Shown one piece after another: positions 22,521 to 32,995 of a stretch of 64,000 nucleotides of DNA. Position numbers and translations under genes: made by a program. The notes beneath the pieces are model-generated. The model searched no databases, was not told where the DNA came from, and was given only the letters and a program-made list of their open reading frames with translations. This DNA is from Zanthoxylum bungeanum (taxonomy: Eukaryota > Streptophyta > Magnoliopsida > Sapindales > Rutaceae), in contig SKCR01025361.1 of assembly GCA_019454045.1 (NCBI GenBank), positions 186,001-250,000 of the forward strand, written 5' to 3'. Every line of letters starts with the position of its first letter. Position 1 is the stretch's first letter.

Positions 22521-23446
22521 AGAATTGCAAAGTGCATAAATGTCCAAATGGCGACTGTTATAGTGGTGGAGAGGTTTGGGGAGGCAGAGAAGAAATGCAG
22601 GGAAGTAGTGAAGTTGGCTCCTAAATTTTCAAGGTCTCATAGTTTTGGTATGCCAATGTGTTGAATAGTTCTATTGATGCTGATAGAAGTGTTCCCTCTC
22701 CATATTCTGTTGCACTTCAATATATTAAACTGAATATGATTGATGGTCGAATCAAGGTTTGTCCCCATGTGGATGTTGCGAAAGAAGGTAGTGTAGCGAG
22801 GAGAACTACTTTGTTTGGCTACTTTGTTGGTAATAAGCTTCCCTTTAAAGTGGTTGATTATAATGTCCATAAGATTTGGGGCAGAATTGGTTTGCATGAG
22901 TTGTTGTCCTCGGACAATGGTTTATTTTTCTTTAGATTTTTGAATTTCCAAGATGCTTGTGTAGTTATGGAGCGCGGTCCATGGGATATGGCCAATCAGC
23001 CATTGGTTCTCAAACATTGGCAACAGAGTTTGCCACTTTCTAAAAAAGACGTTAATAAGGTTATGGTTTGGGTCCGTCTTTACAATGTTCCTTTTGAGTT
23101 TTGGACTTCTAGGGGGCTGAGTTTTGTGGCTAGTGCGGTTGGATGCCCTCTTCATGCAAACCATATTACTCTTACTCGTAGAAGGTTGAGTTATTATCGA
23201 GTTTGTGTTGAAATTGATGCAAGGGATGAATTGGTTGAAGACTTTGATTTTCAATGCTCTAACAATATTGGATTCAGGTTCGGGCATAATTTGAGTGGGT
23301 TCATATGAAGTGTTCTTCTTGTGGGGTTTTCGGCCACACTTTGGGTACTTATCCTAGGAGTTCTATAAAGGAAGAGGAGAGTAAGCCTACTGCAATCTGG
23401 GTGCCAAAATCTACAAAACCTTCCGTTAGTATGATTTCTAAAATGG

Positions 23447-23451
23447 ATAAT
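23447..23451. repeat. Target-site duplication of the Athila-like element, left copy
   Basis: ATAAT immediately before the LTR start at 23452. The identical five bases follow the 3' LTR at 58899-58903. Confidence 0.95.
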
Positions 23452-23520
23452 TGATGAATACTAAAAAGTGTATATTTATTAGAAGATAAGTTAATCATTT
23501 TACACTTATAGTTTCACTAA

Positions 23521-23740
23521 TCCCCTTAAATTGACACATTTGTGTAAATATTTTAAAGTTATGCTTTGAGTGTTTTTACTGTATTTTTTTATGTTTTTGT
23601 CAGAAAAAATACTGCTCGGAAGCTCGACGGTCCCCTTAAATTGACACATTTGTGTAAATATTTTAAAGTTATGCTTTGAGTGTTTTTACTGTATTTTTTT
23701 ATGTTTTTGTCAGGAAAAATACTGCTCGGAAGCTCGACGG
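23521..23740 (+). repeat. 110-bp tandem duplication in the 5' LTR only
   Basis: 23521-23630 and 23631-23740 are identical apart from one base (CAGAAAAAA versus CAGGAAAAA). The 3' LTR has a single copy near 57575-57684. Confidence 0.95.
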
Positions 23741-23844
23741 GACAAATCAGACATGAAAAAAAATATTCTGCAAGCACATCGTAAAATCTGCAAGCACGTC
23801 GTAAAATCGGCAAGCATGTCGTAAAATCTGCAAGCACGTCATGA

Positions 23845-23988
23845 CACGTGGAACCTTTACGTCGCGACACGTGTCCCCAACGTGGCTTCACCATTCTCTG
23901 ACACGTGTCCCCAACGTGGCTTCACCATTCTTTGACACGTGTCCACAACATGCATTCGCTAGTCTAGGCGGCGAATTTACCTATAAAA
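23845..23988 (+). promoter_or_regulatory. Athila-like U3 promoter: G-box array and TATA box
   Basis: CACGTG cores lie at 23845, 23868, 23902 and 23936, spaced 23, 34 and 34 bases. They sit mostly in GACACGTGTCC contexts, typical of ABRE/G-box sites bound by plant bZIP and bHLH factors. A TCGCGAC lies at 23862. The TATA box CTATAAAAA is at 23981. The 3' LTR keeps three CACGTG boxes and the TATA box at 57872. Regulation by these factors is inferred. Confidence 0.65.
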
Positions 23989-24281
23989 ATGAGCATCCGG
24001 CATTAGAAATTTTCATACTTTCTTTCCTGATTCCTCTGTAATTCTTGGAGAGAGAGTGTCTTGTTTGTTTATTTACTTAAAGCTTTTTGTAATGTCTTTT
24101 TCTTTCAATAATAAAAGTACGAATATGTTTTATTACAAAATGAGTAGCTAATTTCTTTTCTGCTGGAGTAAGGGTGAAGCTTTTATAATGAGAACATAGA
24201 TTTAACTCGCTTTTATTATAATAAATAAATTGAAATCTAATGATTAAAACTTGATTTAAATCTAGATTAATTATTGACAAT

Positions 24282-24513
24282 CTTTATACCGCCTTTATGG
24301 CTGGTTTTATCTTTATACCGCCTTTATGGCTGGTTTTATCTTTATACTGCATTTATGGCTGGTTTTATCTGTCTACCGCCTTTATGGCTGGTTTTATCTT
24401 TATACCGCTTTTATGGCTGGTTTTATCTGTCTACCGCCTTTATGTCTGGTTTTATCTTTATACCGTCTTGATGGCTGGTTTTATCTGTCTAACGCCTATA
24501 TGGCTGATTTTAT
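24282..24513 (+). repeat. 29-bp minisatellite in Athila-like 5' LTR (8 units)
   Basis: Units alternate between CTTTATACCGCC and CTGTCTACCGCC starts, followed by TTTATGGCTGGTTTTAT. Two isolated units follow near 24570 and 24645. Open frames translating to repeated MAGFIFIPPLW are products of this repeat, not genes. Confidence 0.9.
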
Positions 24514-24985
24514 ACGATTTTGGCATAATTAAGTACCTTGGTAGGACTTGTTATAGACAAACGGTATCACCGACTTTATGGCTGGTTTTATATTTTTGGC
24601 ATGCTTAGTACCTTGGTCGGACTAATCATTGACAGAAATGAATACCGCTTTTATGGCTGGTTCTTTTTATTGGCATAATTAATTCCTGTAATAAATTAAG
24701 TGAGTAAAAATGACAATTTACAAATTATGATAAAGCGGGATTTCTAAATGTTTAAAAGACTAAAAGTGTATCCCATAACTCCAGCATTTCCTTCTATTAT
24801 TGTATTCCAACCTAAAATCCTCCAACTACTTCAACAAAGCAAACTTTTCTTTTCCGCATTGTTCAATATTCTACTTTGCTAAATCTTTTCTCTATGGATT
24901 GACCCCGGACTCACCGGGTTATTTTATTACTTTGACACTCTTATACTTGGGAGTAAAAGTCCATTTTCCGAGCGTGTCAAGTTTT

Positions 24986-25003
24986 TGGCGCCGTTGCCGG
25001 GGA
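24986..25003 (+). other. Athila-like primer-binding site (tRNA-Asp)
   Basis: TGGCGCCGTTGCCGGGGA starts six bases after the LTR end. It is the complement of the plant tRNA-Asp 3' end, the usual primer for Athila elements. Confidence 0.9.
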
Positions 25004-25159
25004 AGTATTATTAGGTAGATAGAATATTTATCAATTTCTTTTTTCTCTACTTTTCTTTTCTTTATTTTTATTTCGTATTTTATTTTTATTTAATTTCTGC
25101 ATCTTATCTTCCTCTTATTTTCTTTTATTTTTGTAGATCCAAACTGTCCTGATTAATCC

Positions 25160-25402
25160 TTGATGAACCCTGAACCCAGAAATCCCACATATAGGGAGAC
25201 CTTATTCTTAATTTTTCTTGGTTATAGGAAACAGAAAAATCAACTTAAAAGATGTTTGCTGTTCATAAAAGAATTTTTTGAACCATCCCCACGTAAAGAT
25301 GCACTCATAAAGCTTCACGAAAACATAATTCAAGACATTGAGAAAAATGAGCGAGAGATTCAATTGAGATCGGAATTAACAAGGGTTAGAGGACGTTTTT
25401 AG
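25160..25402 (+). CDS. Short ORF in the Athila leader, unknown
   Basis: Eighty codons starting ATG, with ENIIQDIEKNEREIQLRSEL-type helical, charged residues near the C-terminus. It lies between the primer-binding site and gag. It could be a leader ORF or an N-terminal gag piece separated by stops. I recognise no family. Confidence 0.3.
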   Translation: MMNPEPRNPTYRETLFLIFLGYRKQKNQLKRCLLFIKEFFEPSPRKDALIKLHENIIQDIEKNEREIQLRSELTRVRGRF

Positions 25403-25524
25403 ATCTAAATAACTGCATTTGTATTTTCCTTAATTTGTTCTTTTTTTTTTTAGTTTAATTTCATTTTTCAAATTTTGTATTTGCAATTTCATATTTTTAC
25501 ATATAGTTTTTTTTTTTAAGTTGC

Positions 25525-26575
25525 ATGAAATACTGGTCTCGAACATCTAGTGGCAGATTAAAAAGAGAGTCCTTATCACCTTCATTGTTAGTCAGAATGG
25601 CTGAAAACCAAATTGAAAATCTATCTGCCCAAGTTGAAAACCCAGTTAATCAGGAAGAAAACGAGTCTCAGCATGGAGATCCTAATCACCCTAGGACACT
25701 CAGACAATTCATGAATCCCACTAGGTCAGGATCACCATCTTGTATTTTTTTTCCTCCAGAAGCAACACGTTTCAATTTTAAATCAAGTGTCATCAATCTT
25801 TTACCCACATTCCATGGTCTAGAATCAGAAAACCCTTATCAGCACCTAAGAGAGTTCGAAGAATTATGTAACACTTGCACAGACCAAAATTGTAGCATGA
25901 ATATAATTCGGTTAAAGTTTTTTCCCTTTTCTTTAAGGATAAAGCTAAAATTTGGCTACAAAACCTTAGGTCAGGATCTATTAGAACATGGAATGATTTA
26001 CAAGAGCAGTTTCTTAAAAAGTTCTTTCCCCCTCATAGGACAAATTCCTTTAAGAGAAGAATCACAACATTCACACAAGAGTCGGGGGAAACACTTTACC
26101 ATTGTTGGGAGAGGTATAAAGAAATGTTAAATATTTTTCCACATCACGGGTTTGAAACATGGAGGTTAGTTTCCCAATTATACGAGGGTTTAACACCCCA
26201 AGGTAGACAACTAGTGAAGATGATGTGTAATGGTGAGTTTAGGGACAACTATCCCGAAGATGCACTAGATTACCTAGAGCATATAACAGATAATACACAA
26301 CAATAGGATACAATTGGTACATATGAGTCATCTGTTAAACCAAAACCATCTGGTAGAGGTATGTTTAACCTTAGGGAAGACCATGACCTTGCTGCCAAGT
26401 ATGCATTTTTGTCTAAGAAAATTGAGGCTTTAGAAACAGGGAAAAAGGATCATATCAAGTCAGTTTAGGAAATCATATGTCAAATTTGTAGTTCAAATGA
26501 ACATGTCACAGAAGTTTGCCCGTCTTTAGCAGCCCTAAAAGAATGTCTCCATGACCAGGTCAGTTCCATAAATAC
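25525..26575 (+). pseudogene. Athila-like gag
   Basis: ATG 25525 or, more likely, 25597 (MAENQIENL). Capsid residues TLRQFMNPTRSGSPSCIFF and PTFHGLESENPYQHLREFEE match Athila gag. After a frameshift near 25925 and return near 26120, residues HHGFETWRLVSQLYEGLTP are recognisable. A zinc knuckle CQICSSNEHVTEVC lies near 26477-26518. In-frame stops lie near 26304 and 26466. The short ORF at 25160-25402, upstream of gag, encodes a charged 80-residue peptide I do not recognise. Confidence 0.85.
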
Positions 26576-27870
26576 ATTCAATAGACCAAATCCAAACCCA
26601 TACTCACAGACCTATAATCCTGGTTGGAGAAACCATCCAAATTTCAATTGGAGGAATGATAACCAAGCACAACCTTCACACCAACCTCCCCAGTTTCACC
26701 AGAATTTCTGAAACTCCCAGAATTATGCACCATATGTCCCACCACCTAAGAAAACCATTGAAGATAACTTGAGTGCATTCATGGAAAAACAAGAAACCAT
26801 CAATAACCAAAATGCACAAATGATGAATGAGTTGAAAGAAACTTTTGATAAAATCACATCTGCTTAGGCCATTAAAGAGAAAGTTAAGTTTCCCGTAAAA
26901 TCTCAGTCAAATCCCAAAAGCCATCAAAACCCTCATGAGGGTAGTTTTGGAAGTCAACACTTAGACCAAGTCAAATATATTATTACTATTCGTAGTGGTA
27001 AGACCATCTACAAACCTATTCTTGAACCTCGTGAAACTGAGGAAAAATCAGAATCAGAGGGTAAGGAAGGGGTTGATGAACCATTACCCGTCGTTGATAA
27101 TAACAGTTTTTCTCATTCACCTCCATTTCTTCAGGCATTAAAAACAAAGAAATTGAACCATTCCCCAGAGATTTATGAAATATTCAAACAGGTAAATGTC
27201 AATATCCCTTTGTTAGATGCCATTCAACAGATACCATCTTATGCCAAATTTCTGAAAGATCTGTGCACCGTTAAAAGAAAACACCAGGTAAGAAAGAAAG
27301 CTTTTCTAGTTGAACATGTAAGTTCCATTCTCTCAACTAATAATGCATTAAAATACAAAGACCCTGGTTGTCCAACTATTTCTTGTATTATTTGAAATCA
27401 AAACATTGAACATGTTTTGCTTGATCTTGGAGCTAGTGTAAATTTACTGCCATTTTTGGTTTACCAGCAACTTAATATTGGTGAGATGAAACCAACCTCA
27501 ACTACCCTTTTACTTGCCGATAGATCAATTAAGGTACCAAAAGGAATTGTGGAAGATGTGTTATTGCAAATCGATAAATTCGTATATCTTGTGGATTTTA
27601 TTGTTTTAGAAACACAACCTGTGGCAGAGAGTTATAAGCCAATCCCTGTAATACTTGGTCGGCCATTTTTAGCAACAGGTAACGCTTTAATAAATTGCAG
27701 GAATGGAATCATGAATCTTTCTTTTAGCAACATGACATTAGAGTTAAATATTTTTTTATCATGTGCAAACATCAATATGATGAAGATAATGAAAACGAAA
27801 GTGCATAATCAATTGAACCTGTTGTGGATGAGCATATTCATGGGAGTTTATCTGATCCCATGAAATTTTT
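26576..27870 (+). pseudogene. Athila-like gag C-terminus and aspartic protease
   Basis: A Pro/Asn-rich linker with stops near 26709 and 26866 leads into NHSPEIYEIFKQVNVNIPLL and the protease. The active-site region reads LLDLGASVNLLP (about 27417-27455), D-L-G as is usual in Athila rather than D-T/S-G. The flap side is IPVILGRPFLATGNALINC (about 27645-27700). A TGA at 27394 lies just before the protease start. The protease would process the polyprotein. Confidence 0.82.
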
Positions 27871-27949
27871 TACTCCTAATTATGTTGAGTCAAGTGCACA
27901 AACTGATTCATATATTACTAATGATTTTCTACTTGACTCTATTTAGGTA

Positions 27950-29603
27950 TTGGAAGACGATGAAGAACTGGGAACACTGGAAGAAGAAAAACATGAAGAA
28001 GCACCCAATTTGGAGTTAAAAACTTTGCCAGAAGGACTGAAATATGTATTTATAGAAGATAATCAAACTTACCATATGGTAATTTCTTCTTCTCTCACAA
28101 GCGATCAAGAAGGTAAACTTTTAAATGTGTTGAAAGAACATAAACTGGCAATTGGATGGACTTTAAAAGACATAAAAGGTGTTAATCCATTAATTTGCAC
28201 ACATCGAATACATCTAGAAGATAATGCTAGGACATATCGTCAACCCTAAAGAAGATTAAACCCTCACATGAAAGAAGTAGTAAAAACTGAGGTCCTTAAA
28301 CTTCTTGATGCATGCATTATCTATCATATTTCTGATAGTAAGTGGGTAAGTCCTACACAGGTTGTACCTAAAAAGTATGGAATCACTTTTGTAAAAAATG
28401 ATAAAGGGGAATTAATCCCAACTCGCATTTCATCTAGTTGGCGTATGTGCATTGATTATAGAAAATTGAAAGACGCAACTAGAAAAGATCATTTCCCTTT
28501 GCCATTTCTTAACCAAATTTTAGAAAGAGTAGCTGGACACCCTTATTATTGTTTTCTTGATGGTTACTCAGGTTATTATCAGATTCCCATTGCTTTAGAA
28601 GACCAGGAAAAGACCACATTCACATGCCCATTTGGAACATTTGTATTTAGAAAAATGCTCTTTGGACTCTGTAATGCACCTGTAACATTCCAACGATGCA
28701 TGTTGAGCATATTTAGTGACATGGTTGAACACTGTTTAGAGGTCTTTATGGATGATATAACTGTCTTTGGAAATTCATTTGATAATTGCTTGACTAATCT
28801 GGAAAATGTTTTGAAAAGATGTAAAAAAAAAGGACTTGTGTTAAATTGGGAAAAATGCCATTTCATGACTGATTCAGAAATTGTTTTAGGACACGTTGTG
28901 TCGTCTAAGGGTATTGAGGTTGACAAAGCAAAAATAGAGGTCATTTCTAAATTACCATCACCAAAAATAGTCAGGGACATTCATTTTTTTAGGACATGAA
29001 GGATTTTATAGGAGGTTCATTAAAGACTTCAATACCATATCCAGACCCTTATATAACCTCCTATTAAAAGATGCAACATTTGAATGGACATAAGAATGTC
29101 AAAAATCATTCCAAAAAATTATCAGTCTTTTGACTTCTGCTCCTATTATGCAATCCCCTGATTGGTCCTTGCCCTTTGAGCTAATGTTTGATGTTAGTGA
29201 TTATACAATTGGTGCAGTTCTAGGGCAGAGAAAGGAAGGTAAACCACATGTGATATATTATGCTAGTAGAACATTAAACAGTGCACAAATGAATTACACT
29301 ACCACAGAAAAATAACTACTTACTGTAATATTTGCATTGGATAAATTTCGATCATATTTAATCGGTTCTTCAACTAATGTTTACTCTGATCATGCTGTTG
29401 TTAGATATTTGATGTCTAAACAAGATGCCAAGCCAAGATTAATACGGTGGATTTTGTTGCTTCAAGAATTCAATATCACAATCAAAGATAAAAAGGGGGC
29501 AGAGAATGTGGTTGCAGATCACTTATCGAGACTCACAAATGAGTCTCTAATCGATACCACTCCTATCAATGACTCTTTCCTCGATGTATTTTTATTTCGG
29601 TAA
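27950..29603 (+). pseudogene. Athila-like reverse transcriptase and RNase H
   Basis: RT starts after a TAA at 28247 and reads SSWRMCIDYRKL, CFLDGYSGYYQIP (motif A Asp present), GLCNAPVTFQRCM and VFMDDITVFG (catalytic DD present). There is a frameshift near 28995. RNase H continues at 29130 with ELMFDVSDYTIGAVLGQ, then a TAA at 29313, and [13 protein letters not shown] and [11 protein letters not shown] at 29337-29540. Key catalytic residues are still present in RT despite the stops. Confidence 0.88.
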
Positions 29604-29605
29604 AT

Positions 29606-29909
29606 TTAATGCCTTGGTATGCTAATATTGTCAATTTTCTTGCGACATGAAAGATACCCCCAGACTGGAGCCAACAAGATAAGAGGAAATTTTTGACCGA
29701 AGTCAAAAGATTCTACTGGGATGATCCTTATCTGTTTAAATGCTGCCCTGATAAGATTTTCAGACGATGCATACTTGACAGCGAGATAAATGGTGTTATT
29801 CAATTCTGTCATTCAGAAGCATGTGGAGGTCATTTCTCATATAAGAAAACCGCTGCAAAAATCTTGCAGTGTCGATTTTATTGGCCCACCATTTTTAAAG
29901 ATACATACA
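29606..29909 (+). pseudogene. Athila-like integrase, N-terminal part
   Basis: The zinc-binding N-terminus has HSEACGGHFSYKKTAAK as the HH half (about 29812-29862). FYWPTIFKDTY runs up to the insertion. The frame is cut at 29909 by the ATACA site. The matching continuation TFCKTCENCQ, with the CC half, starts at 43781 in the same frame. Confidence 0.88.
29905..29909. repeat. ATACA, left copy of the duplication around the Tat-like insertion
   Basis: Identical ATACA at 43776-43780. Joining 29909 to 43781 restores the integrase frame. Confidence 0.85.
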
Positions 29910-30060
29910 TGTAGGCATTGCATTTTTGCATGTGAAACCCGATGATGAGTCTCAGTTGGAGGCACTACCTTTTTAGTTAAGGATATTGCGGGAAACGGTC
30001 GTCGGAAGGGAATCAGTATTTCGTTAGATCCTTATTCACTTGTTTAGCGTCAAACTCACT
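29910..30060. other. 151-bp segment between the ATACA site and the Tat-like 5' LTR
   Basis: Starts TGTAGGCATTGC and ends CAAACTCACT. It matches neither the Athila integrase nor the region before the 3' LTR (40607-40757). Its origin is unknown (see findings). Confidence 0.7.
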
Positions 30061-32974
30061 TGTTGGACCTCCGTTTAGAGCACCTTTGGCCCAAAGAAAA
30101 ACCCGCAAACCTTTTAACCTTGGCCTACAACCCTTGCCACCCACCTTAGCCCACTCACCAAACCAACACAACACCTAGCCCACCAAGAGAGGCCCACAGG
30201 CCAATATCACCCTAAATTACACCCAAATTAAATCAAATATTAATTAAATTAAACATTAACTAAATAAAATATTAATTAATTGATATACCAAATTAAATAA
30301 GACATAAAATATAATTATACCAAATTAAAATATTGTAACTTCCTAACTTAAAATATTATATACTAAATTAAAGAAATATTATGCCTAATTAAAATCAATC
30401 ATAACCAATTAAACATATTGACTTCCTAATCTAACAAATTGTATTCCTAAAACAAGCCAATCAAATATTCAACCTTCCTAATTCACCAAAATTTGTCCCC
30501 CCCTCAATCCATTGATTTCCTTATCCAACACCAAATCAAATCCTCTATTTAATGCCAAAATCCCTTCCTTGTGAGACAAGGAGAAGCCCTAGCCCTTCTC
30601 TATATAAACAACCTCTAACCAAGACATGCACTTCCTTCACAAGATACAACTCACACGCAAATCACAAGAAAAATAATAAACATTTCTCTTCATCTTCTCT
30701 CTCCATAGCCGAAAACAACTCACACGTAAATCACAAGAAAAATAGCAAACATTTCTCTTCATCTTCTCCCTCCATAGTCGAAAACATCACTCTCCTCAAC
30801 CCCTCCATTGCCGAAAATATTACAACCCCTACAACCATCAAAACAGCCCCTAATCACCACTGAAAACTAGCCTCATACACCCCCCAAATATCACCGAACA
30901 TTCCCCCAAAAACAGCAGCTGCATCACCGAAATTTACACCAAAAACTGCACTGTTTCACACACCTAAACAGCAGCAAAAACACCTTAAAATACCCCCCTA
31001 AATCACCTAAACCAGTAACAAAAAAAACTACACTTTTAATCCTTAAGATAATCACAAAAAACTGCACCTAAAACCCCTAAAAAAAAAACAGTAGCTTTGA
31101 AGACCTGAAACAGTAAGCAGAAAATACAGAGGAAACAGTAGCAAAATGGAGGTCAAAGAGCAAGCAAAACAGCAAAACAGTGAGCTAAGACGCTAAACCA
31201 GTGAACCAGAGAAGTTGAGGAGCTTTAACCCTTCCGATCTCCGTGAAACGCAAGTCCGAAAGTCGGCAAAAAAGGTTAGACCTGAGGGTATTTTTCACAC
31301 TCGTTTTCAGTTTTATTTTTATTATTTATTGAGTACTGTTCGCTTGATTATTATGTTAAAATGCATGTTGTGGTCCTTGAGTAGATAAATATGCATGTAT
31401 TACGAAATATTATATGTTGTGGCCTTGGAATAAAATGAAAGATGTGTCAACTCTCGTGGTATATCGGATGGAAACCCGGACATAAATTTCATAGCCGATT
31501 CCGAATGAACGGTAGTATGATCTGTACTCGGGATACAACTCCATGCACCGCTGGAGTAAACGGCACATTCTTTTGTTTTATGTTGCTTTAATTTATTTAT
31601 TATTCGTCATTTAAATTCCGCCTGTTATTTTTTTATATGCATGATGTGATCGAGCGCATGGGCTTAGTAAGTTGGATTAAAGGTCCCCTATTCTGAGGGG
31701 TTACAATCCTTTACCACGATGCTTTGTCGCACCGATTAATGTATATTCGGTTGAATGTAAGATGTGTTCAATCAGGTATACGAAGTCTGATGTTATTGTC
31801 TTTATTTTTATATGCATGATGTGATCGAGCGCGTGTGCTTAGTAAGTTAGATTAAAGGTCCCCTATTCTGAGGGGTTACAATCCTTTACCACGATGCTTT
31901 GCCGCGCCGATTAATGTATATTCGGTTGAATGTAAGATGTGTTCAATCGGGTATACGAAGTCCAATGTATTGTCTTTATTTTTATATGTATGATGTGATC
32001 GAGCGCATGGGCTTAGTAAGTTGGATTAAAGGTCCCCTATTTTGAGGGGTTAAAATCATTTACCACGATCCTTTGCCGCGCCGATTGGTGTATATTCGAT
32101 TGTATGCGAGATAAGTTCAATCGGATACGTGAGGTCTCACATTGTGGATTTGTTTGTCTATGAATGTGTTGCATACATCAGGTCTGGTTCCGTTCGAACG
32201 CGTTCTTGAACGCCATACGAATGTGAACCTTCTATTTACCGTTCGAACGCGTTCTCGAACGCTACGCGAACACACACATATTTTCTTAGTTTCATCATGC
32301 ATCAGGTCTGGTTCCGTTCGAACACGTTCTCGAACGTTATACGAACGTGAACCTTATGTTTACCATTCGAACGCGTTCTTGAACGCTATGCGAACGCGCA
32401 CCCACTGAACTGAGTCCTTTTCATCAGATTTCGTACATAATTGTTCCTAGTAGCTATCCCTTCGTATGATGAACCTGATTGCTTCTCTGTATTACGCAAG
32501 ATTGTGTAGGTGTCGTTCATCTGTATTCCCCACATGTATGAGTACGATGTGTTTATTAACTTGTATGCTTGTCGTATGCTAATTTATCTTTATGTATGCA
32601 AATTGAGACATAGATTACATGCAAATAGGCTGTATGCAAATTCGGATATATGTTACATGTAAATTTAGATGAACTTGTTGATGTATGCATGCGAACTTAG
32701 GGGTAAATCATCCTTGGAAATATGTTGCTTAGGCTTGGTTAGATTATTGCACAAATCATTTTATTACAAGTGGCATAAGTAAGAGACCATTCCGAACCCA
32801 ACGGTTTGAGGTTTTCCCTTGCGAGGGGTGAGTGCGGCCTTAAATCTTTGTCCCGGTTCACACCGGGTGGCGACTCCATTGTTCTATGGTTTAGTCCCCC
32901 GTGGGCTACTCCGTACTCCCAACCGGGCCGCGAGCCCGAAACAGCATGCGTCGCCCAGTTTCTGTGTTCCCATA
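30061..32974 (+). repeat. Tat-like 5' LTR (2914 bp)
   Basis: TATA box TATATAAA at 30601. A 69-bp tandem pair lies at 30650-30785. Three units of about 176 bp lie at 31628-32150. Two 125-bp units rich in CGTTCGAACG palindromes lie at 32165-32405. It ends GTTCCCATA, where the 3' LTR has GTTCCCACA. Open frames of about 100 codons after the TATA box occur in both LTRs and are not convincing genes. Confidence 0.9.
30601..30608 (+). promoter_or_regulatory. TATA box of the Tat-like 5' LTR
   Basis: TATATAAA follows CCCTTCTC and is conserved at 41294-41301 in the 3' LTR. It is the likely transcription signal of the element. Confidence 0.7.
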
Positions 32975-32977
32975 GTC

Positions 32978-32995
32978 TGGTGACTCCACTGGGAT
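32978..32995 (+). other. Tat-like primer-binding site
   Basis: TGGTGACTCCACTGGGAT lies three bases after the LTR. The form is known from Tat/Ogre elements. I do not assign the tRNA firmly. Confidence 0.65.

Larger units (their letters stand above)
21441..23451 (+). mobile_element. LINE (plant L1-like), 5' half
   Basis: Pyrimidine-rich 5' UTR (about 21480-21659), then ORF1. The other half begins at 58904. Between them lies the Athila-like element, flanked by ATAAT on both sides (23447-23451 and 58899-58903). The ORF1 frame reads continuously across the site. The 5' boundary is approximate. Confidence 0.8.
21660..23451 (+). pseudogene. LINE ORF1 (DUF4283-type nucleic-acid-binding protein), N-terminal part
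   Basis: ATG at 21660 (MDSSLLAELRSG). A Ser/Pro-rich N-terminus is followed by a tandem duplication, then the DUF4283-like domain (about 22790-23230). Recognisable residues there are TLFGYFVGNKLPF, FFFRFLNFQDAC, GPWDMANQPL, and WVRLYNVPFEFWTSRGL. A zinc-knuckle remnant CSSCGVFGH follows at about 23310, its last Cys replaced by Tyr. Lesions are a TGA at 22395-22397 inside the second repeat copy (TGG in the first copy), a frameshift near 22660, and another near 23290. ORF1 proteins of this type bind element RNA. Confidence 0.8.
23452..24979 (+). repeat. Athila-like 5' LTR (1528 bp)
   Basis: Begins TGATGAATAC and ends GCGTGTCA before the primer-binding site. It is about 135 bp longer than the 3' LTR, mainly from a 110-bp tandem duplication (23521-23630, 23631-23740). 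It also has one more 20-bp GCAAGCACGTCGTAAAATCT-like unit (about 23764-23840) and one more G-box unit. A 29-bp minisatellite lies at 24282-24513. Confidence 0.92.

Noticed and set aside
21999..22537. Minus-strand ORFs of 129 and 165 codons over LINE ORF1
   Set aside because: Opposite-strand shadows of the duplicated ORF1 region. Repetitive Ser/Pro/Thr residues mirror the sense repeats.
24282..24513. Regular 29-bp repeats resembling a CRISPR array
   Set aside because: Units are directly adjacent without unique spacers, and the DNA is a plant LTR.
24274..24608. Overlapping ORFs with repeated MAGFIFIPPLW residues, at 24274-24608 and 58165-58512
   Set aside because: They translate the 29-bp minisatellite in three frames inside the LTRs. 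The unit is not a multiple of three, so all frames look similar. Not a protein gene.
30552..30863. ORF of about 100-144 codons after the Tat-like TATA box (also 41245-41679)
   Set aside because: Lies in the LTR over a 69-bp tandem pair, is Lys/Ser/His-rich, and its length differs between the two LTRs because of indels. No domain seen.
32142..32408. ORFs on both strands with repeated RTRSRTL-like residues (also 42789-43071)
   Set aside because: Products of the CGTTCGAACG palindrome repeats in the Tat-like LTRs.
32800..32990. GC-rich segment resembling a structured RNA or tRNA gene (also 43610-43770)
   Set aside because: It is the conserved R/U5 end of the Tat-like LTR, present in both LTRs. 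No tRNA A and B boxes in proper spacing.
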